Origin: Bifidobacterium crudilactis
GTDB taxonomy: Bacteria; Actinomycetota; Actinomycetes; Actinomycetales; Bifidobacteriaceae
Direction of reading: 5' to 3'
NCBI RefSeq assembly: GCF_000738005.1
Contig: NZ_JHAL01000002.1
Coordinates: 1,486,634-1,550,633, forward strand
Length of the DNA: 64,000 nt
A program made the translations under genes and the position numbers. The notes under the pieces were generated by a model. That model saw only the letters and a program-made list of their open reading frames with translations. It had not been told where the DNA came from and searched no databases. Position 1 is the first letter of the stretch. Every line of letters begins with the position of its first letter. This document shows positions 42,795 to 51,801 of this stretch, in pieces.

Positions 42795-43874
42795 ATGCTG
42801 CTGTGGCTTATCTGCGCGGTGATTGCCATTTGGATGGCATTGCGACATATCCCCTCCCGATGGGATGTGTATCGGCCCTTGCCCGAACTCATCGCGCTCA
42901 TCCCATTGCTGTGGATTCCCACTGCCTTGATCCTGTTGGCATGCGTTCTCGCCGGAGCGGTGCCCCAGGGCATCACCGCCGCTGCGTTGCTCTGCGTGCA
43001 AGGGCTGTGGCATGCGGCGATGATCCTGGATATGCCGGGACCTTTGCTGAGACTTACAGGACTGCCCGAACGCCGGAGCACTGCCGAACATGGCGCGCAC
43101 TCCGGGGATGCTCTTCATGTGATGACGCTCAATTGCCGCTTCGGACGGGCCGACCCGGTATCGGTCATCCGCACGGTTCGGGACAACCACATCGATGTTC
43201 TCGCACTTCAGGAAGTGACGCCGGAGTTGCTGCAATCCTTGGAAACAGCTGGATTAGACACTGAATTGCCGTATACCGTCACCGGAGCATCCCGTGACGA
43301 CGACAACGGCGGCAGCAATGCGCTACTGCTGAGAGTCGAAGCAAATTCCAGTGAGGAATCCTCAATCACCTTGCCTGCTGCAGCGATACCGACCGCGACC
43401 CTGACACTCGGCGAAACCGGCATCCGCTTCGCATCGGCGCATCCGAAATCACCGGGCAGAGGCGGGAGATTCTGGCATCAGGGCATTCAGTCTCTGGGTG
43501 AACTGGGAGGATCACCGTCTCATTGGGATTCGGAACCCACCCCTTCCGACGCATGGTCGGACCAGCAGATTCCGGCTTCCGCAAAGACTCGAAGAGCGAG
43601 CGCAGTGGAAACGGTGCTGCTCGGTGATCTCAATTCAAGCCTCTACCATCCGGTTTTCAGGTCTTTGCTCCGCACATCGAGTTTCGTCGACGCATCCTAT
43701 GAACTCGGCAAAGGCTATCACTACACATTCCCGTCATCCTGGCGGTGGATTCCGGCCTTGATAGAGATTGACCATGTTCTGCTCACACCGGGTCTGCGTC
43801 CGGTCGCCCTGAAGTCATTGCCGATACCCGGCTCGGACCATCGTGCACTGGTCGCATCGATACGCGTGGCCTGA
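42795..43874 (+). CDS. Membrane-anchored endonuclease/exonuclease/phosphatase family protein
   Basis: Protein of 359 residues with three N-terminal membrane segments and an extracytoplasmic EEP domain: VMTLNCRFGRADPVSVI, VLALQEVTPELLQSL, TVLLGDLNSSLYHPVFR and EIDHVLLTPGLRP...PIPGSDHRALVASI. All catalytic motifs of the family (NCRFG, QE, GDLN, SDH) are present. Bacterial relatives act on lipids, sugars or nucleic acids; the substrate is unknown. It starts eight bases after ffh with no clear ribosome site, so coupling to ffh is likely. An Ala-rich part between the QE and GDLN motifs is longer than usual. Confidence 0.85.
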   Translation: MLLWLICAVIAIWMALRHIPSRWDVYRPLPELIALIPLLWIPTALILLACVLAGAVPQGITAAALLCVQGLWHAAMILDMPGPLLRLTGLPERRSTAEHGAHSGDALHVMTLNCRFGRADPVSVIRTVRDNHIDVLALQEVTPELLQSLETAGLDTELPYTVTGASRDDDNGGSNALLLRVEANSSEESSITLPAAAIPTATLTLGETGIRFASAHPKSPGRGGRFWHQGIQSLGELGGSPSHWDSEPTPSDAWSDQQIPASAKTRRASAVETVLLGDLNSSLYHPVFRSLLRTSSFVDASYELGKGYHYTFPSSWRWIPALIEIDHVLLTPGLRPVALKSLPIPGSDHRALVASIRVA

Positions 43875-43910
43875 CCGCGTAAAGCCTTCTTTCTCCCTGT
43901 TAGCAGTACG

Positions 43911-43965
43911 AATACCGGAAACGTCCTCATCCCCCTCTGCGGTGGATGAGGACGTTTCCGGTATT
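43911..43965 (+). terminator. Perfect 22-bp hairpin after the EEP gene
   Basis: AATACCGGAAACGTCCTCATCC (43911-43932) pairs perfectly with 43944-43965 across an 11-base loop, followed by TTTC. It separates the EEP gene from the surface-protein gene. The stem is much longer than needed for a terminator. Confidence 0.75.
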
Positions 43966-44084
43966 TCAGAAAGACCAACAGCAGCCCCTCCTCAGTGATT
44001 CAACCTCAAGCATAACCTAATCAATACTCTATGTAAATATTATTACACCAATAGTAATTTTACCCACTTCATTAGAGAGTAAAT

Positions 44085-47000
44085 ATGGCCAAGAACACTG
44101 TACGAAAACACTTCCCGGGCCTTGCGGCGTTGAAATCCGCAAGTGCCAAGGCACTGGGCGCAGGACTCGCCTGCGTGCTGCTTGTCGGCACCGCGGTCAC
44201 ACCGGCATACGCCGATACGTCCGATGACCTGAAATCCTCCCTGACCAGCACATGCGTGGCGCAACTGGCGACGAGCGATTCCCAAAAGCCTCTTTACGAG
44301 AGCATCTGCGCGCAGATTGTCGACAAGACCTACGATGCCCTGACCAAGATCGACCGTGAAACCGCCCTGCTGGTCATGCGGCAGGTGGCATCTTCGGTTG
44401 CCGCCTACGCTCAGGAAATCAGCGAGAAGGTCCTTGCAGGGGACCTCGCCTTGGAGGATGTCGACGACGACATCAAGCAGACCATCGACAATCTCATCGA
44501 CGAAGCCGGCGAACAGGTCAAGACCGCGGTTTCGAGCATGGTGTACGAAGAGCTGTACACCTCGCACATCGTTGACGGCAAACCTGGAATCGATGGCAGC
44601 AATCATACGAGCGAGTATTGGCAAGCCTACGATGCCGCTTATGCAAGCAATCTTGCTCTTATGCAAAACGAAGAGGGAGTCGCCATAGCTCAGCAAGCCG
44701 TGGCGGCAGCACAAGCAGAGTTGGATAAGAATGTATCCACCCTCAACACATATCAATCCCTTGTCAACGGCAGTCCCTCCATATTGGAACAAATTGCTAA
44801 TGGTTCTGCAACTTACAGCAACGGGAAAATTACTTCAGGCGGGAGCATTGTTTCCATTACAGATGGTGGTTTGAAAATTGCCTTGGGTCTTCTTCAGGGT
44901 GCGAAAGACGCACTGACAAACTTCGACACCGGCAAGCAAAAGGCAACCGACTGTGTTAACCAAAAGGAAGGTAGCACATACACGGTACTAGGGTTGGGAA
45001 CTTTCAGCTGCGTTGGAGGGGGCACGTTCTCGTCACAAAATGCGGCACGTAAAGCAGCCCAGACTGCACTCAGTACGACGTACACCGACCCAGCAAAGAA
45101 CGCGCTTAATGATGCTCTGACGAGCGGCGTTAGCGCCGCTTCCAGTACCGCTAACACGGTTATCGACCAGATACGCTCCACAATTGGCCAACCAGCCGAC
45201 CAAAGCACAGGTGCGGGAGCCACAGGTCTTTATCAAGCGCTCGCTGAAGTTGAAGCGGCTTTGAACAATAAAGAATTATCGGCCGAGGAGCGAGCTCGGC
45301 AGCTAACCCACACGACATCAGCATTGCCAGCAGAACAAGCCCAGCAGCTCGCCGCGAGCACCGCTGCCGAGGCCATCTCAACAGCCGTGGCATCGGCCGT
45401 TACCTCGGCATTGCATTCAGTCAAGCAGCAGCTCTTCGATGCCATCGAAGAAGCCGCCAAGCAGATTGCCGATGCCGTAAACGCCGCATTGGATGCCGCC
45501 GCGCAAGAGGCCAAAAAGCAACTTGAAGAGATTCGCAGCGAAATTGCGAAGATTCAGGCCGAGCTTCAGGACCTCGCCGACCAGGTCGAGCAGGGGGTCG
45601 AATCCGCAAAGCAGCGTTATGCCGAACTCTTGAGCCGTCTCGATGCCCTTGCCGACGAAGCTCGAAATATCGCCGGAAAGGTTATTGCCGGTGTCAACGA
45701 CTTCAAGGATATGAGTGTCGCCGAAGCCCAGGCCGCAGTCAATCAGCTGCTGTCGAACATTCAAGACGGCATCGCATACGTTCAATCCGACGGTTTCCGT
45801 GAGGACATCCGCGAACTTATCGAGAAGCTGCTCAAGCAGGGAGAGGCCGTCATCGCGAACAACTGCTCGATGTCGAGTGCCGTAATCCGAGTTCTCATCG
45901 ACAGAATCACCGCTCTGGACACGGAGGGCAAGCCCTCCCTGTCGGCGATTGCATCTCTTCTACTCGATGGCCTGAACAGTCTGAAGGAACGCGTTGACGC
46001 CCTCTGCCCCACAACCGTCAATCTCCAGGTCTGGACGGCGCAAAGCGCCGACCGCGAATACCTCGGCACCTCATTCAACACCGTCACCGGCACCTCGAAG
46101 GTCGAACGGGTCTATAACGGGCATGCCAAGCAGCTGAAGGCATCCGAGTATTCACTCGCCTACAAGGCGGCATCGGGAGCTAACGCCGACATCAGCGCCG
46201 CTGCAGGAGACTGGGTTGCTTCACAAGCCGAGCTGCAGCTCAGCCAGGCAGGAAGCTACACGATTTTCGTTCAGGCCACCTACAACGGCGATACGGCAAT
46301 CGGCAAGGTCAACTTCACCATCACACCGGCTTCCATCACCATCACCGCCCACGACGCTTCGAAGAAGTTCGCAGAGACCGACCCCACCTTTGGATATTCC
46401 ATCACTCAAGGCACGCTTCTCGGCTCCGACATCATCACCGGAACGCTCACTAGGGCAGCGGGCGAGAACGTCGGCACCTACGACATTCTTGAACCCGAAG
46501 GTGGCTTCAGCAATCCGAACTACGACATCACCTTCGTCAAGGGCACCTTCACCATCAAGAACAACCAGAGCATCGGTGACGTGTCGGATGCAATAGACAA
46601 TCTGCCCGACAAGGTCACCACACGCAAGCAAGCGGACCTCGTAGCTCAAGTGACCGTACTATTCGAGGCCCTCAGCCAAGAAGAGCGCGCACAGCTTCCG
46701 CAGTCCCTTCTGCAGAAGCTCGCCCGTCTGCAACAGGAATCCGGTGTGGTGAACTCCACGCATGGCACCATCGGCATTGCCGGTCTGCCCTGGTATGTTC
46801 GTCTGATAGTCGATGAGCAAGACCTTGATGACGATAAACGGGCCTTGTTCTCCGATGCCATCGGAGAGAGGGAACTGACGGCGCTTTTCGACATTCATCT
46901 GGTCAATACTCTGACCGGCGACGAATACCGCCTGCCCGACGGTCAAAGCGTAACCGTCAGCATCAATGATTCGGAACTCGCCAAACGCAGGAATATGGTC

Positions 47001-47303
47001 ATTGCACACCAGCTGGAAGACGGCAGCATCGAATTGCTCGACGCCAAGGCCAACGCGGACGGCAGTGCCGTGGAGTTCACCACGCACTCATTCAGTCTCT
47101 TCGGCCATGCGGCGGCCAAACTCAGCGCAGCAGAACAAACCGCGCTCCAGCAGGCCAAGGCTCAAGCCGCCGTCGCAACAAGCACGACGAAGCTTGCACG
47201 TACCGGCGCAGACATCGCCCTGGTGCTCTACCTGGTAGGAGCGATGGCCATCATCGGCGGCGCAATTACCAGAAGGTCCCGTTTGCAAGGCCTGAATCGG
47301 TAA
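44085..47303 (+). CDS. Large sortase-anchored surface protein with MBG domain
   Basis: Wall protein of 1072 residues. A signal peptide (LACVLLVGTAVTPAYA) precedes a helical N-terminal region. An Ala/Gln/Glu coiled coil (about 445-540, DAAAQEAKKQLEEIRSEIAK...), an MBG-type beta domain (about 725-830, TITPASITITAHDASKKFAE), a beta-rich C-terminal domain, LARTG, a membrane helix and RRSRLQGLNR follow. Two Cys (DCVNQKEGSTYTVLGLGTFSC) may form a disulfide loop. From about 186 to 415 the codons are more AT-rich than in the rest, suggesting a module of other origin. Function unknown: probably adhesion or bridging. An AT-rich promoter region precedes it. Confidence 0.82.
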   Translation: MAKNTVRKHFPGLAALKSASAKALGAGLACVLLVGTAVTPAYADTSDDLKSSLTSTCVAQLATSDSQKPLYESICAQIVDKTYDALTKIDRETALLVMRQVASSVAAYAQEISEKVLAGDLALEDVDDDIKQTIDNLIDEAGEQVKTAVSSMVYEELYTSHIVDGKPGIDGSNHTSEYWQAYDAAYASNLALMQNEEGVAIAQQAVAAAQAELDKNVSTLNTYQSLVNGSPSILEQIANGSATYSNGKITSGGSIVSITDGGLKIALGLLQGAKDALTNFDTGKQKATDCVNQKEGSTYTVLGLGTFSCVGGGTFSSQNAARKAAQTALSTTYTDPAKNALNDALTSGVSAASSTANTVIDQIRSTIGQPADQSTGAGATGLYQALAEVEAALNNKELSAEERARQLTHTTSALPAEQAQQLAASTAAEAISTAVASAVTSALHSVKQQLFDAIEEAAKQIADAVNAALDAAAQEAKKQLEEIRSEIAKIQAELQDLADQVEQGVESAKQRYAELLSRLDALADEARNIAGKVIAGVNDFKDMSVAEAQAAVNQLLSNIQDGIAYVQSDGFREDIRELIEKLLKQGEAVIANNCSMSSAVIRVLIDRITALDTEGKPSLSAIASLLLDGLNSLKERVDALCPTTVNLQVWTAQSADREYLGTSFNTVTGTSKVERVYNGHAKQLKASEYSLAYKAASGANADISAAAGDWVASQAELQLSQAGSYTIFVQATYNGDTAIGKVNFTITPASITITAHDASKKFAETDPTFGYSITQGTLLGSDIITGTLTRAAGENVGTYDILEPEGGFSNPNYDITFVKGTFTIKNNQSIGDVSDAIDNLPDKVTTRKQADLVAQVTVLFEALSQEERAQLPQSLLQKLARLQQESGVVNSTHGTIGIAGLPWYVRLIVDEQDLDDDKRALFSDAIGERELTALFDIHLVNTLTGDEYRLPDGQSVTVSINDSELAKRRNMVIAHQLEDGSIELLDAKANADGSAVEFTTHSFSLFGHAAAKLSAAEQTALQQAKAQAAVATSTTKLARTGADIALVLYLVGAMAIIGGAITRRSRLQGLNR

Positions 47304-47340
47304 CAGCGAAGGTCTGACAATCTGATTGTCTCGACGCATA

Positions 47341-47376
47341 GGTGGGTCTGCCCGGACAGGGCAAGCCCACCTTTCG
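47341..47376 (+). terminator. Terminator after the surface-protein gene
   Basis: GGTGGGTCTGCCC and GGGCAAGCCCACC pair around GGACA with a TCT/AAG inner mismatch, followed by TTTC. It lies 38 bp after the stop codon. Confidence 0.65.
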
Positions 47377-47681
47377 CGATGCAGCCGCCGTGCACACATC
47401 TGCCATCAACCCTCGTCCAATGCACCCGCACACTGTGAATGTGAATTCCGCTGTGGGAATCCCTCTGGAAGAGTGATTCGTGCATTCGGCCGCCAACGAG
47501 GAAGGTCGAAGCCCACCACCACACCGAGGTGGCGAAAAATCCGGTGCTATGCCTATAATTACCCATTGTTATTCATGCGGGCGGCGCCCTCTAAACCCGT
47601 ACGCATGAGGACACGCCGAACGGGTGTCTGTGCCCCACACATTCACTACGCGAAGCACCCAAGTTAACAAGGAGAGCCATT
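47377..47681 (+). promoter_or_regulatory. rpsP operon promoter and leader
   Basis: A consensus -10 box TATAAT at 47554-47559 lies 123 bp before the rpsP start. The leader contains short GC-rich self-complementary segments (GGGCGGCGCCC near 47579). AAGGAGAG precedes the start. No gene seen in this region. Confidence 0.55.
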
Positions 47682-48155
47682 TTGGCAACCAAGATTCGTC
47701 TGAAGCGTCTGGGCAAGAAGTTCTATGCCTACTACCGCATCGTGGTCATTGACTCACGCAAGAAGCGTGACGGCAAGGTCATCGAGGAGATCGGCACCTA
47801 CGATCCCAACAAGCAGCCTTCGCTGATCCAGATTGATTCCGAGCGAGCACAGTACTGGCTCGGTGTTGGAGCACAGCCGAGCGACGCAGTATTCAACATG
47901 CTGAAGATTACCGGTGACTGGCAGAAGTTCAAGGGCCTGCCCGGAGCTGAAGGCACGCTGAAGACGCCTGAAAGCGGTGCAGATGCCGAGACCCGCGTTG
48001 AGCAGGCCGACAAGGAAGCACAGAAGCTGAAGGCCGCGAAGTCAGAGGCCGACGCCAAGGTCAAGGCCGAGGCAGCTGCCGCAAAGGCCGCTGAGGAGGC
48101 TCCCGCAGAGGAAGCCACCACCGAGACCGCCCCTTCGGAAGATAAGGCTGAGTAA
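47682..48155 (+). CDS. rpsP: 30S ribosomal protein S16, TTG start
   Basis: S16 with a long tail, 157 residues. The core is [45 protein letters not shown], with [18 protein letters not shown]. From about residue 100 an Ala/Glu/Lys-rich acidic extension ([21 protein letters not shown]) follows, as in several actinobacteria. AGGAGAG lies five bases before a TTG start; no ATG or GTG fits the conserved N-terminus. It leads the rpsP-KH-rimM-trmD cluster. Confidence 0.97.
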   Translation: MATKIRLKRLGKKFYAYYRIVVIDSRKKRDGKVIEEIGTYDPNKQPSLIQIDSERAQYWLGVGAQPSDAVFNMLKITGDWQKFKGLPGAEGTLKTPESGADAETRVEQADKEAQKLKAAKSEADAKVKAEAAAAKAAEEAPAEEATTETAPSEDKAE

Positions 48156-48156
48156 C

Positions 48157-48390
48157 ATGCTTGCCCAGGCAGTCGAACATCTCATCAAGAACATCGTTGA
48201 TTTTCCTGATGACGTCTCCGTCAAATCCAATGAGAACAGCCGCGGCGAATTGCTTCGTGTGCGCGTCAACCCTGAGGATATCGGCCGTGTCATAGGCCGC
48301 AGCGGCCGCACGGCCAACGCGATTCGTACCGTGTCACAGGCTTTGGCCGACCACAAGGTACGGGTTGACATCATGGATGTACGTAGGTGA
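48157..48390 (+). CDS. khpA: KH-domain RNA-binding protein (KhpA)
   Basis: Small RNA-binding protein of 77 residues with one KH domain: the GxxG loop is in IGRVIGRSGRTANAIRTVSQ. It starts one base after the rpsP stop, so it is co-translated. In other Gram-positives KhpA binds many RNAs with KhpB and affects cell division. RimM follows. Confidence 0.95.
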   Translation: MLAQAVEHLIKNIVDFPDDVSVKSNENSRGELLRVRVNPEDIGRVIGRSGRTANAIRTVSQALADHKVRVDIMDVRR

Positions 48391-48399
48391 ACGGCTGAC

Positions 48400-48993
48400 G
48401 TGAACGAGCACAACAGCAATGACGACCCTCAGCAGCGCGAGCTCCTGAGGGTTTGTCGTATCGGCAGAGCACAGGGTCTCAAGGGCGAAGTGAATGTCAT
48501 GGCCTTCACCGATGAAGCTGAACGACGATTCGCACCCGGTTCCGTGCTTTCCACTGAGGACGGCCGCGAATTCACCGTGATTCGCTCGCGAAGCTTCAAA
48601 CTGCGTTGGATTGTCCTGTTCAAGGGTGTCGAGGACCGCAATGCTGCCGAAGCTCTTAACGGTCTCGAACTGTTCTGCGAAGCGGACGATGCCGAAACCA
48701 TGGCCGACGAGGATGCATGGTACCCGTCCGATCTGATTGGTCTGCAGGCTCGATTGGTCGACGGCAACGCACTTGGACTTCCTGAAGGCACCAGTGTCGG
48801 TACCGTCAGCGACGTTCTTGAGGGTGCAGCACAATCCATTCTTGAAATCACATCGCAGTCGGCGGATGGCGATGCCCTGACATCGCTGGTGCCCTTTGTC
48901 GATGAAATCGTTCCCGAAGTGTTTCTTGACGAAGGATATCTCACACTGGACCCTCCCGGTGGTCTCATTCCCGACCCGCAGGCGCTCGGGTGA
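48400..48993 (+). CDS. rimM: Ribosome maturation factor RimM, GTG start
   Basis: 16S rRNA processing factor of 197 residues binding S19. The N-terminal beta-barrel begins LLRVCRIGRAQGLKGEVNVMAFTDEAERRF, the linker is FEGLNGLELFCEADD-like and the PRC-barrel ends with LVPFVDEIVPEVFLDEGYLTLDPPGGL. A GTG at 48400 starts it, nine bases after the KH gene's stop, and no earlier ATG fits. The N-terminal EHNSNDDPQQ part is an extra tail. Confidence 0.94.
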   Translation: MNEHNSNDDPQQRELLRVCRIGRAQGLKGEVNVMAFTDEAERRFAPGSVLSTEDGREFTVIRSRSFKLRWIVLFKGVEDRNAAEALNGLELFCEADDAETMADEDAWYPSDLIGLQARLVDGNALGLPEGTSVGTVSDVLEGAAQSILEITSQSADGDALTSLVPFVDEIVPEVFLDEGYLTLDPPGGLIPDPQALG

Positions 48994-49175
48994 CTGCGGC
49001 TCACGCCATCTGAAAGCGGCAAGCCACGCTGTTGCGCCTCGCATTGCCGCAACCCTGTGCAACAGATTCGACACTGTGCGGTATCACACTCGACACGCCG
49101 AGAATGTGCAGCTTATCGTGCGTCATTGCACAGTTTCGGCAGAACAGCGACTCGGCAACCGATATGGTGAATACT

Positions 49176-50018
49176 ATGCGTATCGACATCGTCTCCGTAT
49201 TCCCCGAATACTTCCATAACCTCGATTTGAGTCTCCTCGGCAAGGCTCAGGAACATGGATTGCTACAGGTGCAGGCGCATGATTTACGCGATTGGACTCA
49301 CGATATTCATCACTCCGTGGACGACACACCCGTGGGTGGTGGGGCCGGCATGGTGATGAAGCCCGAGGTCTGGGCGGAATGCCTCGACGAGCTCCTGGGG
49401 ATGGATGACGCCGCAGAAGCGACCAAAGCCGAGCAGGCATCGTCCCCAGTGCTGATACTCCCGAATCCTTCAGCGCCGCTCTTCACGCAGCGCGACGCGA
49501 CAGAACTCTCCCACGCCGAACACCTGATTTTCGGCTGCGGCCGGTATGAGGGCTATGATGCCCGGCTGCCCGAGTATTACCGCGACCAGCACATCGATGT
49601 GCGTGAATACTCGATAGGCGATTATGTGCTTAATGGCGGCGAGGTGGCCGTATGCGTCATGCTTGAGGCAATCACCAGACTGCTGCCTGGTTTTATGGGA
49701 AACCCGAACTCCATCGTCGAGGAATCCTATACGGGTGCACAGTCTCTTTTGGAGCATCGCCAATACACCAAACCGGCTCTTTGGAGAGGGCACGAGGCTC
49801 CACCGGTGCTGCTCAGCGGTGACCACGCCAAGGTGGACCGCTTCCGGAGAGACGATGCACTGACGAGGACCAGCGAAATCAGACCGGACCTCATCGAAGC
49901 TCTGAACTGCGCCGAGCTGGACAAGGCCGACCGCAAAACGCTCATGTCGCTTGGATGGGAAGTCAGCGGGACACACCCCAAGCCACTCGCCGACGCACAC
50001 ATGAAACAGCGAGCGTAG
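49176..50018 (+). CDS. trmD: tRNA (guanine-37-N1)-methyltransferase
   Basis: SPOUT methyltransferase of 280 residues adding m1G37 to tRNAs. It begins MRIDIVSVFPEYF and has DDTPVGGGAGMVMKPEVWAE, LIFGCGRYEGYDARL and the knot segment EYSIGDYVLNGGEVAVCVMLEAITRL. It is 182 bp from rimM. The ATG at 49176 lacks a good ribosome site; TATGGT seven bases upstream resembles a -10 box, so leaderless translation is possible. An ATG at 49164 is the alternative. The insert ASSPVLILPNPSAPLFTQ is conserved in actinobacteria. Confidence 0.95.
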   Translation: MRIDIVSVFPEYFHNLDLSLLGKAQEHGLLQVQAHDLRDWTHDIHHSVDDTPVGGGAGMVMKPEVWAECLDELLGMDDAAEATKAEQASSPVLILPNPSAPLFTQRDATELSHAEHLIFGCGRYEGYDARLPEYYRDQHIDVREYSIGDYVLNGGEVAVCVMLEAITRLLPGFMGNPNSIVEESYTGAQSLLEHRQYTKPALWRGHEAPPVLLSGDHAKVDRFRRDDALTRTSEIRPDLIEALNCAELDKADRKTLMSLGWEVSGTHPKPLADAHMKQRA

Positions 50019-50036
50019 CGCCCACGAACAAAGCAA

Positions 50037-50192
50037 TTGCCCTGTGTAAATAACACAGGGCAAATAACACAGGGCAAATTACGCAGGGCACTTGAGACAA
50101 GGTAATATCACGAGGCAATTACACAGCGTCAATTACACAGGGCAATCACACGGGGGAATCACACAGGGGAATCACACAGGGCGCTGAGAACC
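50037..50192 (+). repeat. Hairpin and degenerate ~13-14-bp tandem repeat after trmD
   Basis: TTGCCCTGTGT-aaata-ACACAGGGCAA (50037-50063) is a perfect 11-bp hairpin that could end trmD transcription. Its right arm is then repeated about nine times as variants of ACACAGGGCAAT (for example ATAACACAGGGCAA, ATTACGCAGGGCAC, TTACACAGGGCAATC, ACACAGGGGAATC). The array has drifted and no coding sequence uses it. Confidence 0.85.
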
Positions 50193-50294
50193 GGCAACAT
50201 GCCACTCCTCTGTGCCCCAGTCATTGCCCAAGTCAGTGCTCAAGGACTCGGGTAGGTCTCGTCCTGGCTACACACGCCGTGTGGGTAGGACCAA

Positions 50295-50906
50295 TCAGAG
50301 GCCGATGACCTTGACCCGCTCGTCGATAGGCAGCTTGTCTTTGGCCTGGGCGCGAGTGGACACTCCACCGAAGGGCATCTGAGCGATCAATCTCCACGTT
50401 CCGGGGATATCGAACTCCTCAGCCACCGCAAGGTCAATCAGGGGATTGTAATGCTGCAGGCTGCCGCCAAGACCGGCCTCGCTCAGTGCCGTCCACACGG
50501 AAATCTGGAGCATCCCGTTCGCCTGCTGTGCCCATGTGGGGAAGTTTTCCGCATAGGCGGAGAATTTCTCTGCGAATGCGTTCGTCACTTCGGAGTTGTC
50601 GAAGAACAGCACGGTCCCCTGGCCCGATGCGAATCCAGCCATTTTCTGCTCGGTCGATTCAAAGGGCTGGTCTTCGGGAACGACACCGCGCAGGGCCTTG
50701 AGCGTGATGTCCCAAAGCTTCTTGCTGGCATCACCGAAGAGCACCACCACGCGCTGCGACTGTCCGTTGAAGGAGCTGGGAACCTGCTCGGTGACCTGCT
50801 TGATCAGGTCAGCGACATCTTCGTTGCCGAGCGGTGACGTTTCGGTCAGAGCATACTCGGAATGCCGGGTGCTCAGCGATTTGACGATGCTGCTTTCAAC
50901 TGCCAT
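50295..50906 (-). CDS. Nitroreductase-family protein
   Basis: FMN-dependent oxidoreductase of 203 residues of the short Frm2/Hbn1-like branch (RHSEYALTETSPLGNEDVADLIKQ, QSQRVVVLFGDASKKLW, ANGMLQISVWTALSEAGLGGSLQHYNPLID). It reduces nitro compounds or quinones and, in relatives, is tied to redox or lipid stress. AAGGAG precedes the ATG eight bases upstream. It stands alone; its promoter lies in the AT-rich 50907-51050 stretch. The native substrate is unknown. Confidence 0.88.
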   Translation of the reverse strand: MAVESSIVKSLSTRHSEYALTETSPLGNEDVADLIKQVTEQVPSSFNGQSQRVVVLFGDASKKLWDITLKALRGVVPEDQPFESTEQKMAGFASGQGTVLFFDNSEVTNAFAEKFSAYAENFPTWAQQANGMLQISVWTALSEAGLGGSLQHYNPLIDLAVAEEFDIPGTWRLIAQMPFGGVSTRAQAKDKLPIDERVKVIGL

Positions 50907-51123
50907 GTGAATCTCCTTGTGATTGACGGTCAGCGATATCTTGACGTAACTACATGTCTAAGATTAAGGATATTTCCGACCTTTCAGCCTTCAAAGAAGA
51001 GACGGTCAAGAATATCGTTTTCACTAACATTTTGTCAGTATGAGCGTTATCATGTACAAAACCATCCCCGCTTCATCGAGGCTGCGTCTACCGCATCCCA
51101 TCGGTGATTGGAGGTGCTGAACA

Positions 51124-51723
51124 TCAGCTTTCGAGCCGCTCGATGTAATACACGGCTGTTTCACCGTATTGCTTGCTTTGCCGCAAATCCCAACCTTCAG
51201 GAATCACAGGTTCGGGCGAACGGGTGGAACGCTCAACCACCATGACACCATTCCCCCGGATGACCTTCCTCGTAACAAGAGAAGCAAGCACATCGCGTAT
51301 CTCATCGTCACCCAAGGCACACGGGGGATCCATGAACACCACGTCAAACCCGGATGATGGCGCATCCTCCTGCGTCGGGGCAGATGAACGCACAAAACGC
51401 TCAACAGTTCCCCTCACCACTCTGGCCGTGTCCTGCTGGAGCCACGAGGGGTTGCGCTTCAATGCCTTCAAGGACCCGGCAATCAACGCCGCAGCCTGAG
51501 CGGAGGATTCGACCGCCACGAGCGCGTTCGCACCCCGGGACAAGGCTTCTATCCCCAGAGCACCGGTACCTGCGTAAAGATCGAGAACCCGCGCCCCCTC
51601 CAACTCACCATACGATTCGAGGTGCGAGAATATCCCTTCCTTGGCGCGATCGGTCGTCGGACGGGTACCCGCCTTGGGAGCGGTCAGCTGAAATCCTTTA
51701 AATCTTCCGGAAACAATGCGCAT
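51124..51723 (-). CDS. rsmD: 16S rRNA (guanine-966-N2)-methyltransferase
   Basis: SAM-dependent methyltransferase of 199 residues. It begins MRIVSGRFKGFQLTAPKAGTRPTTDRAKEGIFSHL, has the SAM motif VLDLYAGTGALGIEALSRGA and the catalytic motif FDVVFMDPPCALGDD. The last is DPPC in place of the usual DPPY/DPPF. It follows recG on the same strand 78 bp downstream, a common pairing. Confidence 0.94.
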   Translation of the reverse strand: MRIVSGRFKGFQLTAPKAGTRPTTDRAKEGIFSHLESYGELEGARVLDLYAGTGALGIEALSRGANALVAVESSAQAAALIAGSLKALKRNPSWLQQDTARVVRGTVERFVRSSAPTQEDAPSSGFDVVFMDPPCALGDDEIRDVLASLVTRKVIRGNGVMVVERSTRSPEPVIPEGWDLRQSKQYGETAVYYIERLES

Positions 51724-51801
51724 AATCCCATTATCCGACGCTTCGAGCGAAAGCGCTGCAGCAACGCCGTCACATCTTCACCAGCGACCTCTGTGCGACC
51801 C

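Noticed and set aside
44042-44076. Inverted repeat GTAAATATTATTAC near GTAATTTTAC as an operator for the surface protein
   Set aside because: The arms match imperfectly and the region is so AT-rich that such matches are expected by chance; it is probably just the promoter.
50037-50192. Short repeats after trmD considered as a CRISPR array
   Set aside because: Units are about 13-14 bp, adjacent and degenerate, with no spacer between them.
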